From assembly GCA_004352715.1 (NCBI GenBank), contig SCFE01000013.1, forward strand, positions 269,961-333,960: a stretch of DNA of 64,000 nt. Reading direction: 5' to 3'. Position 1 is the stretch's first letter. Every line of letters starts with the position of its first letter. The stretch is from Hofstenia miamia (Eukaryota; Xenacoelomorpha; Acoela). The notes beneath the pieces were generated by a model. The model saw only the letters and a program-made list of their open reading frames with translations. It ran no database searches and was not told where the DNA came from. This document shows, piece after piece, positions 12,113 through 23,895 of the stretch. The position numbers and the translations under genes were made by a program.

Positions 12113-13320
12113 AGAGTCCAAGGTATAAGAGTAGTGATTATCAGAAGAACGACTCTTGAAGAACTGCCACCTTTCCTAGGCAACTTACAGATAAGAGTGG
12201 AGAATGTGTTCCTATGGGAGAAGATAGCAACAGAGACAAAAATAGCAGAATTGATACGCCTTGATCTACAAATAGATTACTGGGTAGCCTACTGCAGATT
12301 AATGGTAGATCCTTGCATAGCCATAGAGCTTTACAAACAAATCAAAACAATAGAAACAACAACAACTCAGAGGGCGTGGAAAAAGTGAACATGCTGTTCA
12401 TTAAGTGCAGCCTTGCACAAAGACAGGAGGAATCAAAAGATTACAAGAAATATGGAATGAAATGAAATTGCAGAAGAAAATGAAAGAGGAATATGGCCTG
12501 AAATAGATATCAAGCTCCATTGAAAAAATACCACAAAATGATTGAGGTAGCACTAATGGAAATAAACAGAGCATATGAGCAAAACTCAACAAAAGAAGAT
12601 TTTAAAAACATGATATTCAAAGAGAAGAATGCCCCAGAGATCAGATGTAGAACATCTGCATGGCTGATAGCAATATTTACAACACAGGAGCAAGGATTAT
12701 GATTACTGATCTCACAAGCAGGCCAACACAAACTAACAAAGGCAAAGAAATGTGAAATAGTGATGTCCCCAATAAACACTCAAACAAAAAACTACTAAAA
12801 GGACACATAGAGAAATTGGCATCACCTAACAAACTGAAGAAGCAATGCAAGAGATTGAAAAGTTCATTAGCAGGATAATAGTCAATAAGACCCCAATGGG
12901 AAAAATATCAACAGTAGATATGGCAAACATAACAGGAATTGCTCCAGAAGAAATATCAATATTCAATAAACCCATGAGAAAAAACATGAGGGGTGCTACA
13001 TCAGAAACACAACTAAGGCAGGTCCAAACAGAACCTTGGCTAACAACCAAAAAGATCATAAAGAGAAAAATCAGGGAGATCACAAAAATGATGAAAGACA
13101 AAAACTTACATAAAAAGATATGAGAAAGAGAGCCCTTACTGCAAATTCTTAAAAATAATTAAGAGTGCAGAAATGATGTGTAGAGGAGGAATAACAGAAC
13201 CTGTCAAAGTCTGCAAGATGATAACCAAGACACAGAAAGAAATTCTTGAGGAGGAAGAACTGCTAACATCAACACAACTAATCTTATCCCCAAAAACCCA
13301 ACAACAAATAGATAGAATAA
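12113..13320 (+). pseudogene. Gypsy ORF3, second part
   Basis: Continuation of the ORF3 copy at 10302. The piece at 12440-12700 aligns with 27650-27900 in the older element (block near EINRAYEQNS and the following AWLIAIF). The piece 12845-13123 aligns with both 18.6-18.45 kb (minus) and 28.09-28.24 kb (plus) through MGK...GI.P.EI.IF and GAT.ETQ. The last piece includes GGITEPV, as at 18.3 kb. Stops and frameshifts are frequent. At about 13320 it joins abruptly to the middle of an RT domain. Confidence 0.7.
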
Positions 13321-15390
13321 ACATAGAGCCAGGCATAATGGCCTATATGGATGATATTCTTTTCTCTGGTAACAATTTCTCAAAGCATCTGAAAAGGCTT
13401 GGGTGCTCTCTTAATTTGTTATAAATCTGGTCTCTGAGTCAATGGAAATAAGTCCTCTTTGTCACAACAGCATGTCACTTTTCTTGGGAGAATCATTGAA
13501 CCCAGCCGTATTTCCATCATAAACAATGTGAAAGATCACCTCAATAAAATTGAAACTCCCCATTGTAAGGATGTGCAATGCCTTATGGAATTCTTGAATT
13601 ATTAATGCGCCATTATCTCAGAGTTAGCTAATAAAACCAAGCACATCTCTAACTTACTATGGCGCAATGTTGAATTTGAGTGGAGCTGGACCAAGCAAGA
13701 AGAGCTCAACACTGTCAAGAAAGAGCTTAGAAGAATCCCTAGCTTAAACACACTGGATTATTCAAAGGAATTCCTTATTGATTGTGATGCCAGTTCTGTT
13801 GCTATCAGTGGCATACTCAGTCAGGTTATTGATGGGAAAGAGAGTCCCATCCTGTACTTCAGCCACAAGCTCCAAAATGCCAAGCAGAATTATAGTGTGA
13901 CCAAGTCAGAAATGCTAGCTTTAGTTGAAAGTCTGAAGAAATTTTGTTTCTTTATTTTGGGCCATCAGTTCACTGTGCATACAATCAACTCAGCTCTGGC
14001 ATGGCTGAAGAAATTCTCTGGGGACAAGTCCAATATTGTTGCTCAGTGGATTGAATATTTAAATGATTTCACCTTCTCAATTATACATCATCCAGGGAGA
14101 CTGCACAACAACACAGATTATTGGACTGCTCTCCCTAGCTATGAGCGTGATCTCTGGAAGCTGCCTGGAGAAAAGACAAGATTTGGGTTTATTCCTTTCA
14201 GCAACTATGAATGCCTGCCAGAGATCAGTGCAGATTGTCATGGAACTGAGATCCTCCCTATCTTAGTGAAGGAGGAGATTACTGAAGCAGAAATCACACA
14301 CCACCAATGCTATGACAAAGTATTAAGTGAGATCATTGCTAAACTAAAGAATGATAATTACATCCTCAGCCCTGTTGCCAACAGAAGCTCTCTCATGATG
14401 AGGAGGGATACCAGTACCTCCTCATACTTATTGACCATTTTACGAAGTATGCTTGACTCATTCCCCTCAAAATCAGCACCACTGCCAATGTCATTGGAGA
14501 AAAAGTGGTCAAGGAATGGGTTCTTAAGTTCAGGCCCATGGAGTGCCTAGTCTCAGATCATAGTCCTCAATTTGAAAACCACCTTTTGGAGACCTTAATG
14601 AAGGATCTTGAGATACTCATGAGTTCACCACTGCGTATCACCCACAGTCAAACAGATTCTTGGAAAGACACAACTGCACTGTTATCAAACTTGCCCAAGC
14701 AGTGGGCAGAAATTGGAAACGTGTTATTGAGGCAGTAGAGTACTTTTATAATACCACAGTGCATACCACTACTAAAGTCAGCCCCTTTAATGCTATGTTC
14801 AGTCACAAGGTGAGTACACCTCTTTCCATCACATTCCCTGATTACAGTGAACCTATGTTGGAAAATTTTGTGAATCATATGCTACATGAGTTTCAAGAAG
14901 TACATCTAACTATTTGCCAGAACACGAATCAATCTGGAATTTCAATGGCAAACTGTATGGCAAGCCTCATAAAGTTGGTGACAAGGTCTTTGCCTATTTT
15001 CCTTGCCAGATCACTGATGCAAACCAAGTGTGGAAGCTTGCTACTAACTGGCAGGGTCCGTTTACCATTACAAAGTGTTAGACCACCATAGATATTTATT
15101 TAACAATGGGAGAATCGCCCATTTCCAATGACTCAAACAAACTATTAAAGACATTAGTAATGTTGTCATCAACCCTAATAGTGAATTTTCACTTGTTGAT
15201 GATGGAGTAAATGAACTTTAGAATTATACTAACCTCACTGAATGTGAGGAAGATTACCTCACTGACGTCAATTATGATAGTAACCTTGATAGTAGTAGCA
15301 ACATTACTGCTACTCATATTTTGCCTAGATGTAGAGTTAGGGACCAAGAGTATTTAGATCACTTAAATACCCAAGATTGGGAACTTAATT
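13321..15390 (+). pseudogene. older Gypsy pol: RT end, RNase H, integrase
   Basis: Plus-strand pol of a related but distinct element. It begins at the RT motif YMDDILFSG (13346), continues through the RT thumb, and RNase H at about 13680-14030 (IDCDASSVAI, SHKLQNAKQNY, ALAWLKKFSGD). The integrase linker is open to about 14380. A deletion then removes the HHCC end and the first catalytic Asp of integrase. The second Asp survives in the SDHSPQF region (about 14550) and the Glu in the LERHN region (about 14665). A C-terminal tail reaches about 15390. It is broken by many frameshifts, and codon-level divergence from the younger family is large. Confidence 0.85.
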
Positions 15391-15544
15391 AATCTTTATG
15401 TTTAGCAACCAAGCCATATCAGATGAAATGAACTGAGAACCAGCCATGAAAGGATGAGATGACACCCCCTATCAAGCAGAGGAGAGCTTATCCCAGAAGA
15501 GAGGAAGGACGCAGGAGGACTCAGGTAGCAGACTGCACAACTAC

Positions 15545-16370
15545 TTGGGGCGCCAAATAGCCCCTTGGGAATCTGAGGAGTCTCATAAGTACAGAGTGCC
15601 TTTTGTTGACTTAAGTGCTAACATTAAAATTTCCAGTAGTGACTCAAAAACCCCCTGTAGTCCTAGCCCATCATTACAAGCTTCCACTAGTGTTAGGTCC
15701 CAGAGAAACAAAGAGTGCCAAAGGAAAACATCTAAGGTAGGAGACAAGATTTTGCATTTGTACTTTATCACAACCAGTTAGTTTTGTACGTGACAACTTA
15801 TCAGAGGAAACAAGAAACAAGCTATGTTGGAAGTAAAACACCAAGAACCTCACGTGTGCAGTGGGCGTCATCCCCTTTGTCATTGATGCGGAGCATAGAC
15901 CCCAAGTCAACACCATCATATGCTATGACTCTAAAATGCATATAGGACTAAAATGACCACATTGGTGCAGCACAGTCCATATCATGTTTGATGAAGAATT
16001 TAACTTAAAGCACCTGTGCCAGCTGTTGAATAACAAGTGCACCATCCAGAAATTCGAGTGTGTCAACATTGATTTCAAAAATTTACTTATTATTTACCTT
16101 TTCTGAGTTGGCAAAGTTAATCAGTACAAAGTTTTGGAAAAAATTGAGATATCATACAGACTAGCCAAGGTCAAGAACATCTGCTTAGTGATGTTTGTCA
16201 AAGAAGAGTATCAGGATGAGATACCTGAAGAAGTTGTTAACCTTCATTTTAGGATGGAGAACTTCACAATCCTTTAAACACACTATTATTGTCCAACTAG
16301 TATGCATCAGTCTAGCATTTTTTCAATAACCAAGTTAATTTACACAGACCTTCTCCTGTGCAAAAGATAC
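15545..16370 (+). pseudogene. older Gypsy ORF3, 5' part (split by insertion)
   Basis: Follows the older integrase on the plus strand. The first part is open from 15545 to 15781 (S/K-rich). It then aligns across frames with ORF3 of the younger element, including the LHLYF region near 15760, DAEHRPQVN near 15890, and a STVHIMFDEEF block near 15975 matching STVHIIFNEDF at 18.8 kb. It ends at 16370, where an 11.1-kb element begins, and resumes at 27494. The ATAC at 16367-16370 is the target-site copy. Function unknown. Confidence 0.75.
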
Positions 16371-17521
16371 TGTAACATCCTCTACCAGGCATCATTACTG
16401 TTTATCTCTTGCTACTGTATAGTGCTAGTCATATTTGTGCAGGTAGGGATTTACCTAATTATCTACTGCTTGGCTTTTATCTCTGTTAACATAATGTAAC
16501 CAGGTTTAACCCTTCACTATTTAGGTGATGAAGCCATGTGGTAAATTCTCCAGTGATCAATAGTGGGCATCTGCCCAAAGCTGATCTCCACATCCAGTTT
16601 CACCAACTCCTTTGATGTTCCATTTGATTGAGTTCCACACCTAAGCTCATCAATACAATTTATGTGTACCTTATCCTAGCTCAGTGCATACTCAAGACAT
16701 GACACAATTCAACTTAACCTCTATTTTGTAAAAGTGTTTTATCTGCTCAAAACCTGACTTGTTACTATCTGCTTGTTTGACATTACATGTAGCCATTACC
16801 AAAATATATTAGCATTTCTAAATATATTAATTTCAAGCAGCCTCCTAACTTACATTTATAAATTAATACATGTATGGTCACTTTGTCAGTCATTTATTGG
16901 TCACTAATTTATATATATTTATAATATATATAATATATTTCCTAAGTTTTGGTCATCCAACCATTTGTTCGCAGTTATTTATTTTAATACATGTAGTATG
17001 TGATTGCTAGTCAACTAATCAAGAGAAAAGCCCTTATACCTAACTTATGTGCACTTTCATGTTCAGGCACAGGGACCCTTGAATCATTCACTGTGATGGA
17101 TCCAGACCACTACTAAACACCACTTGATTAGCTTGACATTGTATTAAATAATCAAACCATTATAGTAGAACAAAATAAGAATTCCAAATAAAATTCTTTA
17201 TTAATTGATTACAGTATTTAATTCTTATTTATAGTAATTCCAGAAAAGTACCTGTTGATTTCAAATTTAAACCTTTTGTCTGCCAAGATGGAGGCTAAAA
17301 ATAATGGAAGTGATTTCGCCCCCTCCTTTTGCCAAAAGTATTTTTATTGACTGATACTAATCTCTTGTTTTTGACACATATTGTTTCTTGGTTGCATACT
17401 ACAAATAAATCTAAATTAATCTGATTGATCTAAATACAATATTTCTAATCATCATTTCTTTGATCTTATTCTTGCTCTGCTTGACGTTTGCAGCTTATTT
17501 TTTATTTGTTTGGATGATGCA
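16371..17521 (-). repeat. 3' LTR of the 11.1-kb element
   Basis: Plus-strand TGTAACATCCTCTACC to GATGATGCA. It is highly similar to 26345-27493 throughout, with a few bases lost at its inner edge, where the partner reads GATGATGCTACA. ORF3 runs up to this edge. No clear purine tract is visible just inside it, so the end may be altered. Confidence 0.9.
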
Positions 17522-19200
17522 TTATTGCTTTTGGAGTCCAACTTTCTATTTCTTTCCTGAGATCTTGTAGTTGTATGTTAATAGGTCTCCCTTGTGTGTA
17601 CAATTGATATGGTGTTATCTTGCCTTCAATGTATCCTCTCTCCCTGTTATTGTTTTTCAACATTATCTCTTTTGACTTTTTATAGTCATCATGTTCTATT
17701 ATTGCTTTTGCCTTTTTCTCCATATTCACATAAGACTTATATTTGTGCAGGAATGCTTTCACAACATTGACTTCTTTCAGTAGTCTTCAATGTGGGAGAC
17801 CATTGGTATTGCAATTGTTTCCAGTGGTGTGCAGATTAAGATCTTTGTTTCAATTTGTCTCTCAATGTGTGGGTATGAACCTTCCATTGTTGGTGCTGTT
17901 GCCAAACCTATGGTTGTGGGGTAATTCATTTTCACTTCTGTGATGGTATTCCAGAATGCTTGCGTGAGTCCCCTTCTTCTTAATTTTAATTGTATTTCTT
18001 CTTTGATGTCTATTCTTGCTGTTATACATTTGATGTCTACTGCTAACTGGTTATATGGTTTTAAAAATTCTTCCAGTTCCATTCTTGTAAATGCTTCCAT
18101 GAACATCAACTTCATTGTTGCCACCATTTGTTGTTCTCTAATGTTTTGGAAGTTTCTTTCTTTGATATCTCTGGTTTCTCTGGTGTCTTTTATTTCTACT
18201 AGGAACTGCTCATCATCAGTATCAATCCCCTCTATTGTTCTTGCTGGGCTTATTTCTCCCCGACTTTTCTATGTTTATCCTCCACTGGTTCTGTTATGCC
18301 TCCTTGTTTCATCATTTCCACACTTCGTATGATTTTTGTGAATCTGCATTGTAGGCTGTCTCATTCATATGTTTCCAGGATTTTCTGCACGTTCTTTTGT
18401 ACTGCTGTTTTCCTGATTTCTTCTGTGCTCACTAATTTTTGTTTAATGATTTTTTCTTGTAGTTATCCACGGTTGGTTTTCCATTAGCCTCATTTGTGTC
18501 TCAAATGTTGCTCCCCACATATATTTCTTCATTAGTTCACCAAATATTGTGATTTCACTTGGGCATATCCCCATCTTGTTAGCTATATCTATTATCAACA
18601 TCTTCCCCATTCTTAATGTTTCATCAATCATCTTTTCCAGGCTTTTTGTGTATTCTTTTTCTTTTATTACATGTATGATAATGATGTTTTCCTCATCCAT
18701 GTTTATTTCCGGTATTTTTGCTATTTTATCTTTATATGCCATTATAGCTTGCACCATTTCCAGTGTGAAATCCTCATTGAATATGATGTGCACTGTACTT
18801 TGCATGTATGGTCTCTCCAATGTCTCATTCATCTCCTGTGGGTAGCTTATGATCATGTTTACTTTTGGTCTATTGTTGGCATCAAGCACTATCAGTAGGT
18901 TTGTTCCTTTGATTTTCACAACTTTCCTTACTTGTGCTTTTGTTTCTGGGGATAGTTTTGCAAATGCATTATAATGAATTTTCAATGTTCTGATAAAATA
19001 GGGGTGTAGTGTTTCTCCATCAATTTTAGACATCTGTTTTTCTCTTTCTTTAGATCATACAGTTCTCTCCAAGGTGGTTTCTGAGGAGGCATGCAGCTGG
19101 GTCATCTGTAATGATAATCTGCTGGTGCTTGGTTCACAGTCCATGGGCTGTTAATCTGTGCTGATAGTTTCTGCTGATTTGCCCTTGAATCAGCTCACAG
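17522..19200 (-). pseudogene. Gypsy ORF3 downstream of integrase
   Basis: Third ORF of the element, placed between integrase and the 3' LTR. Readable blocks in order are 19033-18443 (begins MSKIDGETLHPYF), 18127-17777 and 17762-17522, joined across frameshifts. The same blocks occur at 10302-13320 and at 15545-16370 plus 27494-29850. Compared with those, this copy lacks about 730 bp between the LRM and GK codons near 18605. It is rich in K, E, I and M, with no signal peptide, transmembrane segment or Cys cluster, so it does not look like an envelope protein. I do not recognise the family; a structural or accessory role is only a guess. Confidence 0.75.
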
Positions 19201-19460
19201 TTACTCCTATCAGCACTTGACCAGTTATGGTTCCTGTGGGGATAGCATCAGCTTTGAATTGCTTTTGCATCTACATGGTTCTTCCACCACTTACACCTTC
19301 CTCTGCAACTCCCAGTGTCTCACTGCCCTTGAATCAGCATTGTGGACTCTTGGAAGGAAAGTTGAACTGCTGTGCACCAGTTATCTGCATGCCCTTGAAT
19401 TGGAGGTGCAGATCCCTGGTGGGAGAGGCTTTTTGTCCATTGGTCTCCCTGCCCTTGAAT
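19188..19460 (-). repeat. short GCCCTTGAATYRG motif array before ORF3
   Basis: Four copies of a 13-15 bp motif (plus strand TGCCCTTGAATCAGC or TGCCCTTGAATTGGC) lie at about 19188, 19330, 19389 and 19449, between integrase and ORF3. Related copies (CCCTTGAGTCAGC and CCTTGAATTGACC) lie three at a time in the protease-RT linker of every pol copy. The reading frame across the motif varies. Confidence 0.6.
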
Positions 19461-19554
19461 TGGCCTTGGGGACTACTAGCACACCTTCTCACTCTATGTT
19501 GTCTATTTGTTGGTTCCACACCCTCTTCCCTTATGTTGTCTATTTGTTGGTTCC

Positions 19555-20790
19555 TCATTCTCGTCCCTTCTGCCCTGGGGTTGACATCTGGTTTGAGAAC
19601 TTCTGCAAACTCTCCTTCTCCTGTTTGTGGTTGAGAGTTCCTCTGGTTGTCGATTCCTGCACACTTGTTTCTTCATTGGTGGGTGCATCATTTTCCTCTA
19701 GTTTCCTAAATTCAGTTAGTAAATTTATATCCCATATTTCAGGGTCATATATAGGTTTATTTCTCACTGTCCTTTGGGGCAGCACTCTCTTTCTCATGTT
19801 ATCATTTCCAATATCTGCTGTGTATTCATTATCAAATCCTTCTTCATGTAGGCTATCTAAATCATACATATCATATATAATTTCATTGCTGTTAATTTGG
19901 CATATTTTGAATTTGGTGTTCTCATCTAATTTTGTCTCTTCCATGTACAGGAGTTCCAGGAGTTTTGCCATCTCTTGAAAAAGTCCACTTATGAATTGGG
20001 GCCCATTATCTGTTATAATTGTTTCCATAGGCCCAAGTCGTAGTATCCATTCTTTTAGTACCAGTTCTGCTGTGGTTTTTGCCATGGTATTCCTCATTGG
20101 GACCATTCTTGCATATTTTGTAAAATTGTCTACCATCACCAGTAGATATTGGTAGCCTTCTGCATCCTTTGATAACATTTCCAGGTCTATGTGGACTATT
20201 TCATTTGGTTGTGTTGAAATAATTTTCTCTAGTGGGGCCCTTTGCATTAGAAAATGTTGCTTATTGTTAAGGAGGCATGTTGTGCACTTATTAATAATGT
20301 CCTCAGTAACTTTCCTCACAGCTGTCATTATAAACCTTGCATTGAAGGTTTTCTCCATCTGTGTGATTCCCAGATGGCCCTTCTTGTGTATCTTCCTTAT
20401 CAAGTCTCTTTTGAAATAGTCTGGTATCATGATCCAGTTATTGTTGGCTTCAACATATAGTAATCCATTCTTGTTGATTTTCCAATTGTAGCATTTGTAG
20501 TACCCTGCTGTTAATTTTGATAATGTTGTCCAGGGTTCTTCTATCTTTTTTATGATTTCACTGATGATTATGTCATCCCTCTGTTTGTCCACTATTTCTT
20601 TTTCAGTTAATTCCTCCCTCACTAGTATCAGTAGCACAGCTTGGCCTTTTTTATCCACATTTATCTCTGGCTGTCCCTTGTACTCAGTGTGTGGCAAAAA
20701 TAGGAATTGTTTTTTCTCTCCATCTATTTTTACTGCATCTATCTGGTATTCTGGTAGGTACGTCCAGAAGTCTGTGTTTTTATGTAACAT
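19555..20790 (-). pseudogene. Ty3/Gypsy integrase with internal deletion
   Basis: Open frame of 411 codons. The start is the RNase H-integrase connector. The zinc-binding region shows HKKGHLG and CTTC (HHCC type) around 20400-20270. The catalytic core has the first Asp in HIDLEML (about 20190) and the second Asp in ITDNGPQF (about 20000). About 15 residues after the second Asp the sequence jumps to a C-terminal acidic tail, so the catalytic Glu and the rest of the core are missing. The long frame is therefore uninterrupted but cannot make a functional integrase. ORF3 follows. Confidence 0.9.
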
Positions 20791-20883
20791 GCCTTTCCTA
20801 TGCTCAATTGTGAATGTAAACTCGTTTAAATATTTGATCCATCATGACACTATTCTGGACTTATCTCTGGAAAACTTGTTCAA

Positions 20884-22145
20884 CTAAGCTAGTCCACTGT
20901 TGTTGGTGCATATTCTAAACTCTCTACCAATGAGGAAGTGTTGAAATTTTTTAATACTTTCAATTAATGTGAGCATCTCTGCTTTGGTAGATCTGTAGTT
21001 TTCTTTGCTTGCTCTCAGCTTGTGAATAAAAAACTGAATGGAGACCTCTTTTCCATTTTTCATTTGTCCCAGTGTGGCCCTGATCACTACTTTGCTTGCG
21101 TCACAATCCAGTATGAATTGTTCATTGTAGTCTGGTGTGTAAAGGGATGGTAGTTTCGCCAATTCTTCTTTAATATTATCCAGTTCTTCCTGCTCCTGCC
21201 AGGTCCATATGAACGGTACTGATTTTCTCATTAATCTGGTCATCTTCACTGTCTTACCAGCTATGTTTGGATGAAAGTCCCGTAATAATTGAAGAATCCC
21301 ATAATCCTCTGTATATCTTTCTTGTTATTTGGCTTTTCTATTTTCCAGATCATTTCTCTGGTGTTATCCTTCATGCATATCCTGCCCTTCTCTATGGTTC
21401 TTCCAATAAACACTATTTTCTCATGAGGCTGTCACATTTATTCCCATTAATTCACAGCTCTGCATTTTCCAAAATTGTTAGCATTCTCTCTAATTTTTCT
21501 AGGTGTTCTTGGATTGTGTCAATAGTTACTATGATGTTGTCTATATAAGCATTGACCCCTTCCTCCATTCTATGTGTCTTGTTCTTTAACACTTTGTAAT
21601 GTACCTCTGGAAGGTTGCTGTGCATTACACAGTCTGAACGCCATATATATCCATTCATATAGCCCATAGGGGCTTACAAATGCTGTCTTCTCAGTATTGT
21701 CCTCTTCCATCTTTACCTGCCAGTAGGCCTTACATAGGTATAAGGTTGTAAAATATTTATGCTTGCTAGCTTCATAGAGCATGTCCTCTATCCATGGTAG
21801 AGAATATGAGTCCTTTTTTTCACTTTATTTAGTTTGCAAAAATCTATGCATAAGCAATACTTATCTCCCTGCTTTACAAATACAGTTGGTGCTGTATATG
21901 GGATCTTGCTTGGGCAGATAATTTTGTTGTCAGTTAGTTCTTCCAGTATATGATTGTATTCATCTTTCATCTGTTCAGGTACCCTTCTAACTGGTAGCTT
22001 GATCAGTTTGTCCGTTGTTGTGACTATTCTGTGTTTCTCCCCCACTGCCTGCCCCATGCTTATCTCTCCGCAGTTGAATATACATTTATGTTTTTCTAGC
22101 AGTTTCCGTAGTTGCGTGATCTTCTGTTCTTCTAAGTGTAGGTAG
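20884..22145 (-). pseudogene. Ty3/Gypsy RT and RNase H
   Basis: RT begins near 22145 with an NYGEISM-like stretch and VRRVPEQMKDEYN (about 22020-21960). It continues with KQGDKYCLCIDF (about 21870), LYLCKAYWQVKMEED (about 21740-21695) in place of LDLCKAYWQ, and a degenerate active site reading AYIDNIIVT near 21540, where copies have YIDDIIVT. RNase H follows at 21249-20884 (LDCDASKVVIRAT, then IESIKKFQHFLIGREF). Frameshifts separate the pieces. The D-to-N change in the YxDD motif and the changed LDLC motif would both inactivate RT. Confidence 0.88.
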
Positions 22146-22205
22146 TCTTCATTGTTTATTTCAGGTGTTCTGTATGTTTCTTCCTCTTCTGCTTTTGTCC
22201 CAATG

Positions 22206-23079
22206 CCCTTGAGTCAGCCTTTGGGAGTACTCGCAACTTTGATGGTGTTCATCCAATTGCCCTTGAGTCAGCCATGTGGAGTACTATCCATTTTCATTTG
22301 CAAGTCCTTGAGTTGACCATGCAAATTACTTGCTCCATCACTGTATTCTATTGCCTTCCAGATGAGCTGATGTTGGACTTGATGTACTTTCTGTATATTC
22401 TTACTTGAGATCTCTTTAAGTTAACATTCGAAATCATAGCATTAAGGATCAGTATTCTTCCCTTGCCATGTTTTAGCATGCAGATGCTGGAAGGCATCAA
22501 TACTTGTTTGGTATTAATGCCTTTATTGTCATATAGCATTATGTCAGCTGTTACTGTTTCCTTGGTTTCAATTGTGTGCATCTTCCATTGGTGTGGCTGT
22601 AGGTGGATATCTTCCTGCAGTTGAAATGTGATTGTTTTCTGCTTCCCTTGTTCTTCTTTGATCTCCATTTCTTCCTCTCTTACCTTGATAGTTCTGTTGG
22701 CATAGTTGATGACACATCCATTCTTTGTCAGAAAATCATCACCTAAGATGACCTCATATGGCAACAGATTGTTGTGTGTGTCCACCACCACCAAAGATTG
22801 TTCAAATGTTGTGTTCACAATTCTCATTTGCACTGTGTTTATCATTCCTTTCATATTGATATATTCTCCTGATGTGTTAATCAGTCTCTTATTGCAGCTG
22901 TTCAAATCGTCTCATTTAAACCCTAGCTTCATAGCACATTCATCAGTGATTATTGACGTTGCTGCTCAGGTGTTGATTATTGCCTTAGTCATCACTCCAT
23001 TAATTGCTATCATTATTGTATTTATTGTGTTGAGATTTGTCAGGATCATTATCAATGCACAGTTGTTATGAGTCAGCAC
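22206..23079 (-). pseudogene. Ty3/Gypsy protease and protease-RT linker
   Basis: Open from 22905 to 22348. It carries the retropepsin second half (NTSGEYINMKGM, then EVILGDDFLTKNGCVINYANRTI) and the linker to RT. The active-site region near 22965 reads INT followed by a stop, then AA, so this copy has both the family Asn and a nonsense mutation. It is immediately preceded by a second, truncated copy of the protease start (23081-23340). Confidence 0.85.
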
Positions 23080-23080
23080 T

Positions 23081-23895
23081 CTAGCTAGTTTCATCCACCA
23101 AGGGTTGTTCAAATGTTGTATTTGTGATCCTCATTTGTGCTATGTTTAGCATTCCTTTCGCATCAATATAATCCCCTGAAGCATTAATTAGTCTCTTATT
23201 GCAACTGTTCAAGTCTTCCTGTTTGAATCCTAACTTCATAGTGCATTCATCAGTGATTATGAATGTTGCTGCTCCAGTGTTGATTGTTGCTTTTGTCATT
23301 ACTCCATTAATAGTTATTTATTATATTCATCATGTCGAGGTTTGTCAGGATCATTATTGATGCACATTTGTCATAAGTCAGTGCTCTACTTAGTTTTCTG
23401 ACTCCTCATCAGTTGGCAATGATTCATTGATTTTGTTTTCTGTTTGTAGTACATCTTCCTCATCATAATAGGCTTCTTTGTCCCTAATTACGTTTATTTG
23501 TTTTGGGCAGTCTGGTTTTTTATGTCCTTTCTGTCCACAACTGTAACATTTGACGTCTTTCTCTTTTACTTTTCTACTTTTACCATCTTTTCCTTTCACC
23601 TTTATTATCTTTTATTGCTTCACCTCTGTATAAGCTTTGTTGGGATACGTGGTTTGAGATTGTTTCTCTAAGTTGGCCCCTCTCTATGCCATGCGGCTCT
23701 CTCATATATCCAGGTGTTTTTTTCAATGGTTGCTCTTATGTCAACCACCTTTCTAATCATTCTTTCCAGCTTGTCGTCAACATTGCAATTGATCTTGAAC
23801 TGTGTTCTAATGTTTTCAGGCATCCCCTTACAAATGTGCAAGAACAAATGATAGTTAGAATATCTATTCTCTCTTGAACTAAGCATTAGTAGTAG
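23081..23895 (-). pseudogene. repeated gag tail, CCHC knuckle and protease start
   Basis: Minus-strand gag C-terminus (23886-23668), the zinc knuckle CYSCGQKGHKKPDC within 23599-23390, the gag stop, then protease from 23299 to 23081 with INTGAATF near 23270. The protease stops at FEQPLV, followed by a new copy of the gag-protease spacer and protease. The block 23390-23895 is almost identical to 24503-25008, so this is a duplicated piece of gag-protease inside the 11.1-kb element. A single N lies at 23896. Confidence 0.85.

Noticed and set aside
12401-13101. minus-strand ORFs (12401-12592, 12510-12779, 12826-13101) with membrane-like composition
   Set aside because: Antisense of the ORF3 fragments, which align with other ORF3 copies on the plus strand.
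19217-19978. 253-codon plus-strand ORF rich in hydrophobic residues, which could pass for a membrane or envelope protein
   Set aside because: It lies antisense to integrase C-terminus and the ORF3 linker. The hydrophobicity follows from complementing A-rich codons, and no homologous copy is open.
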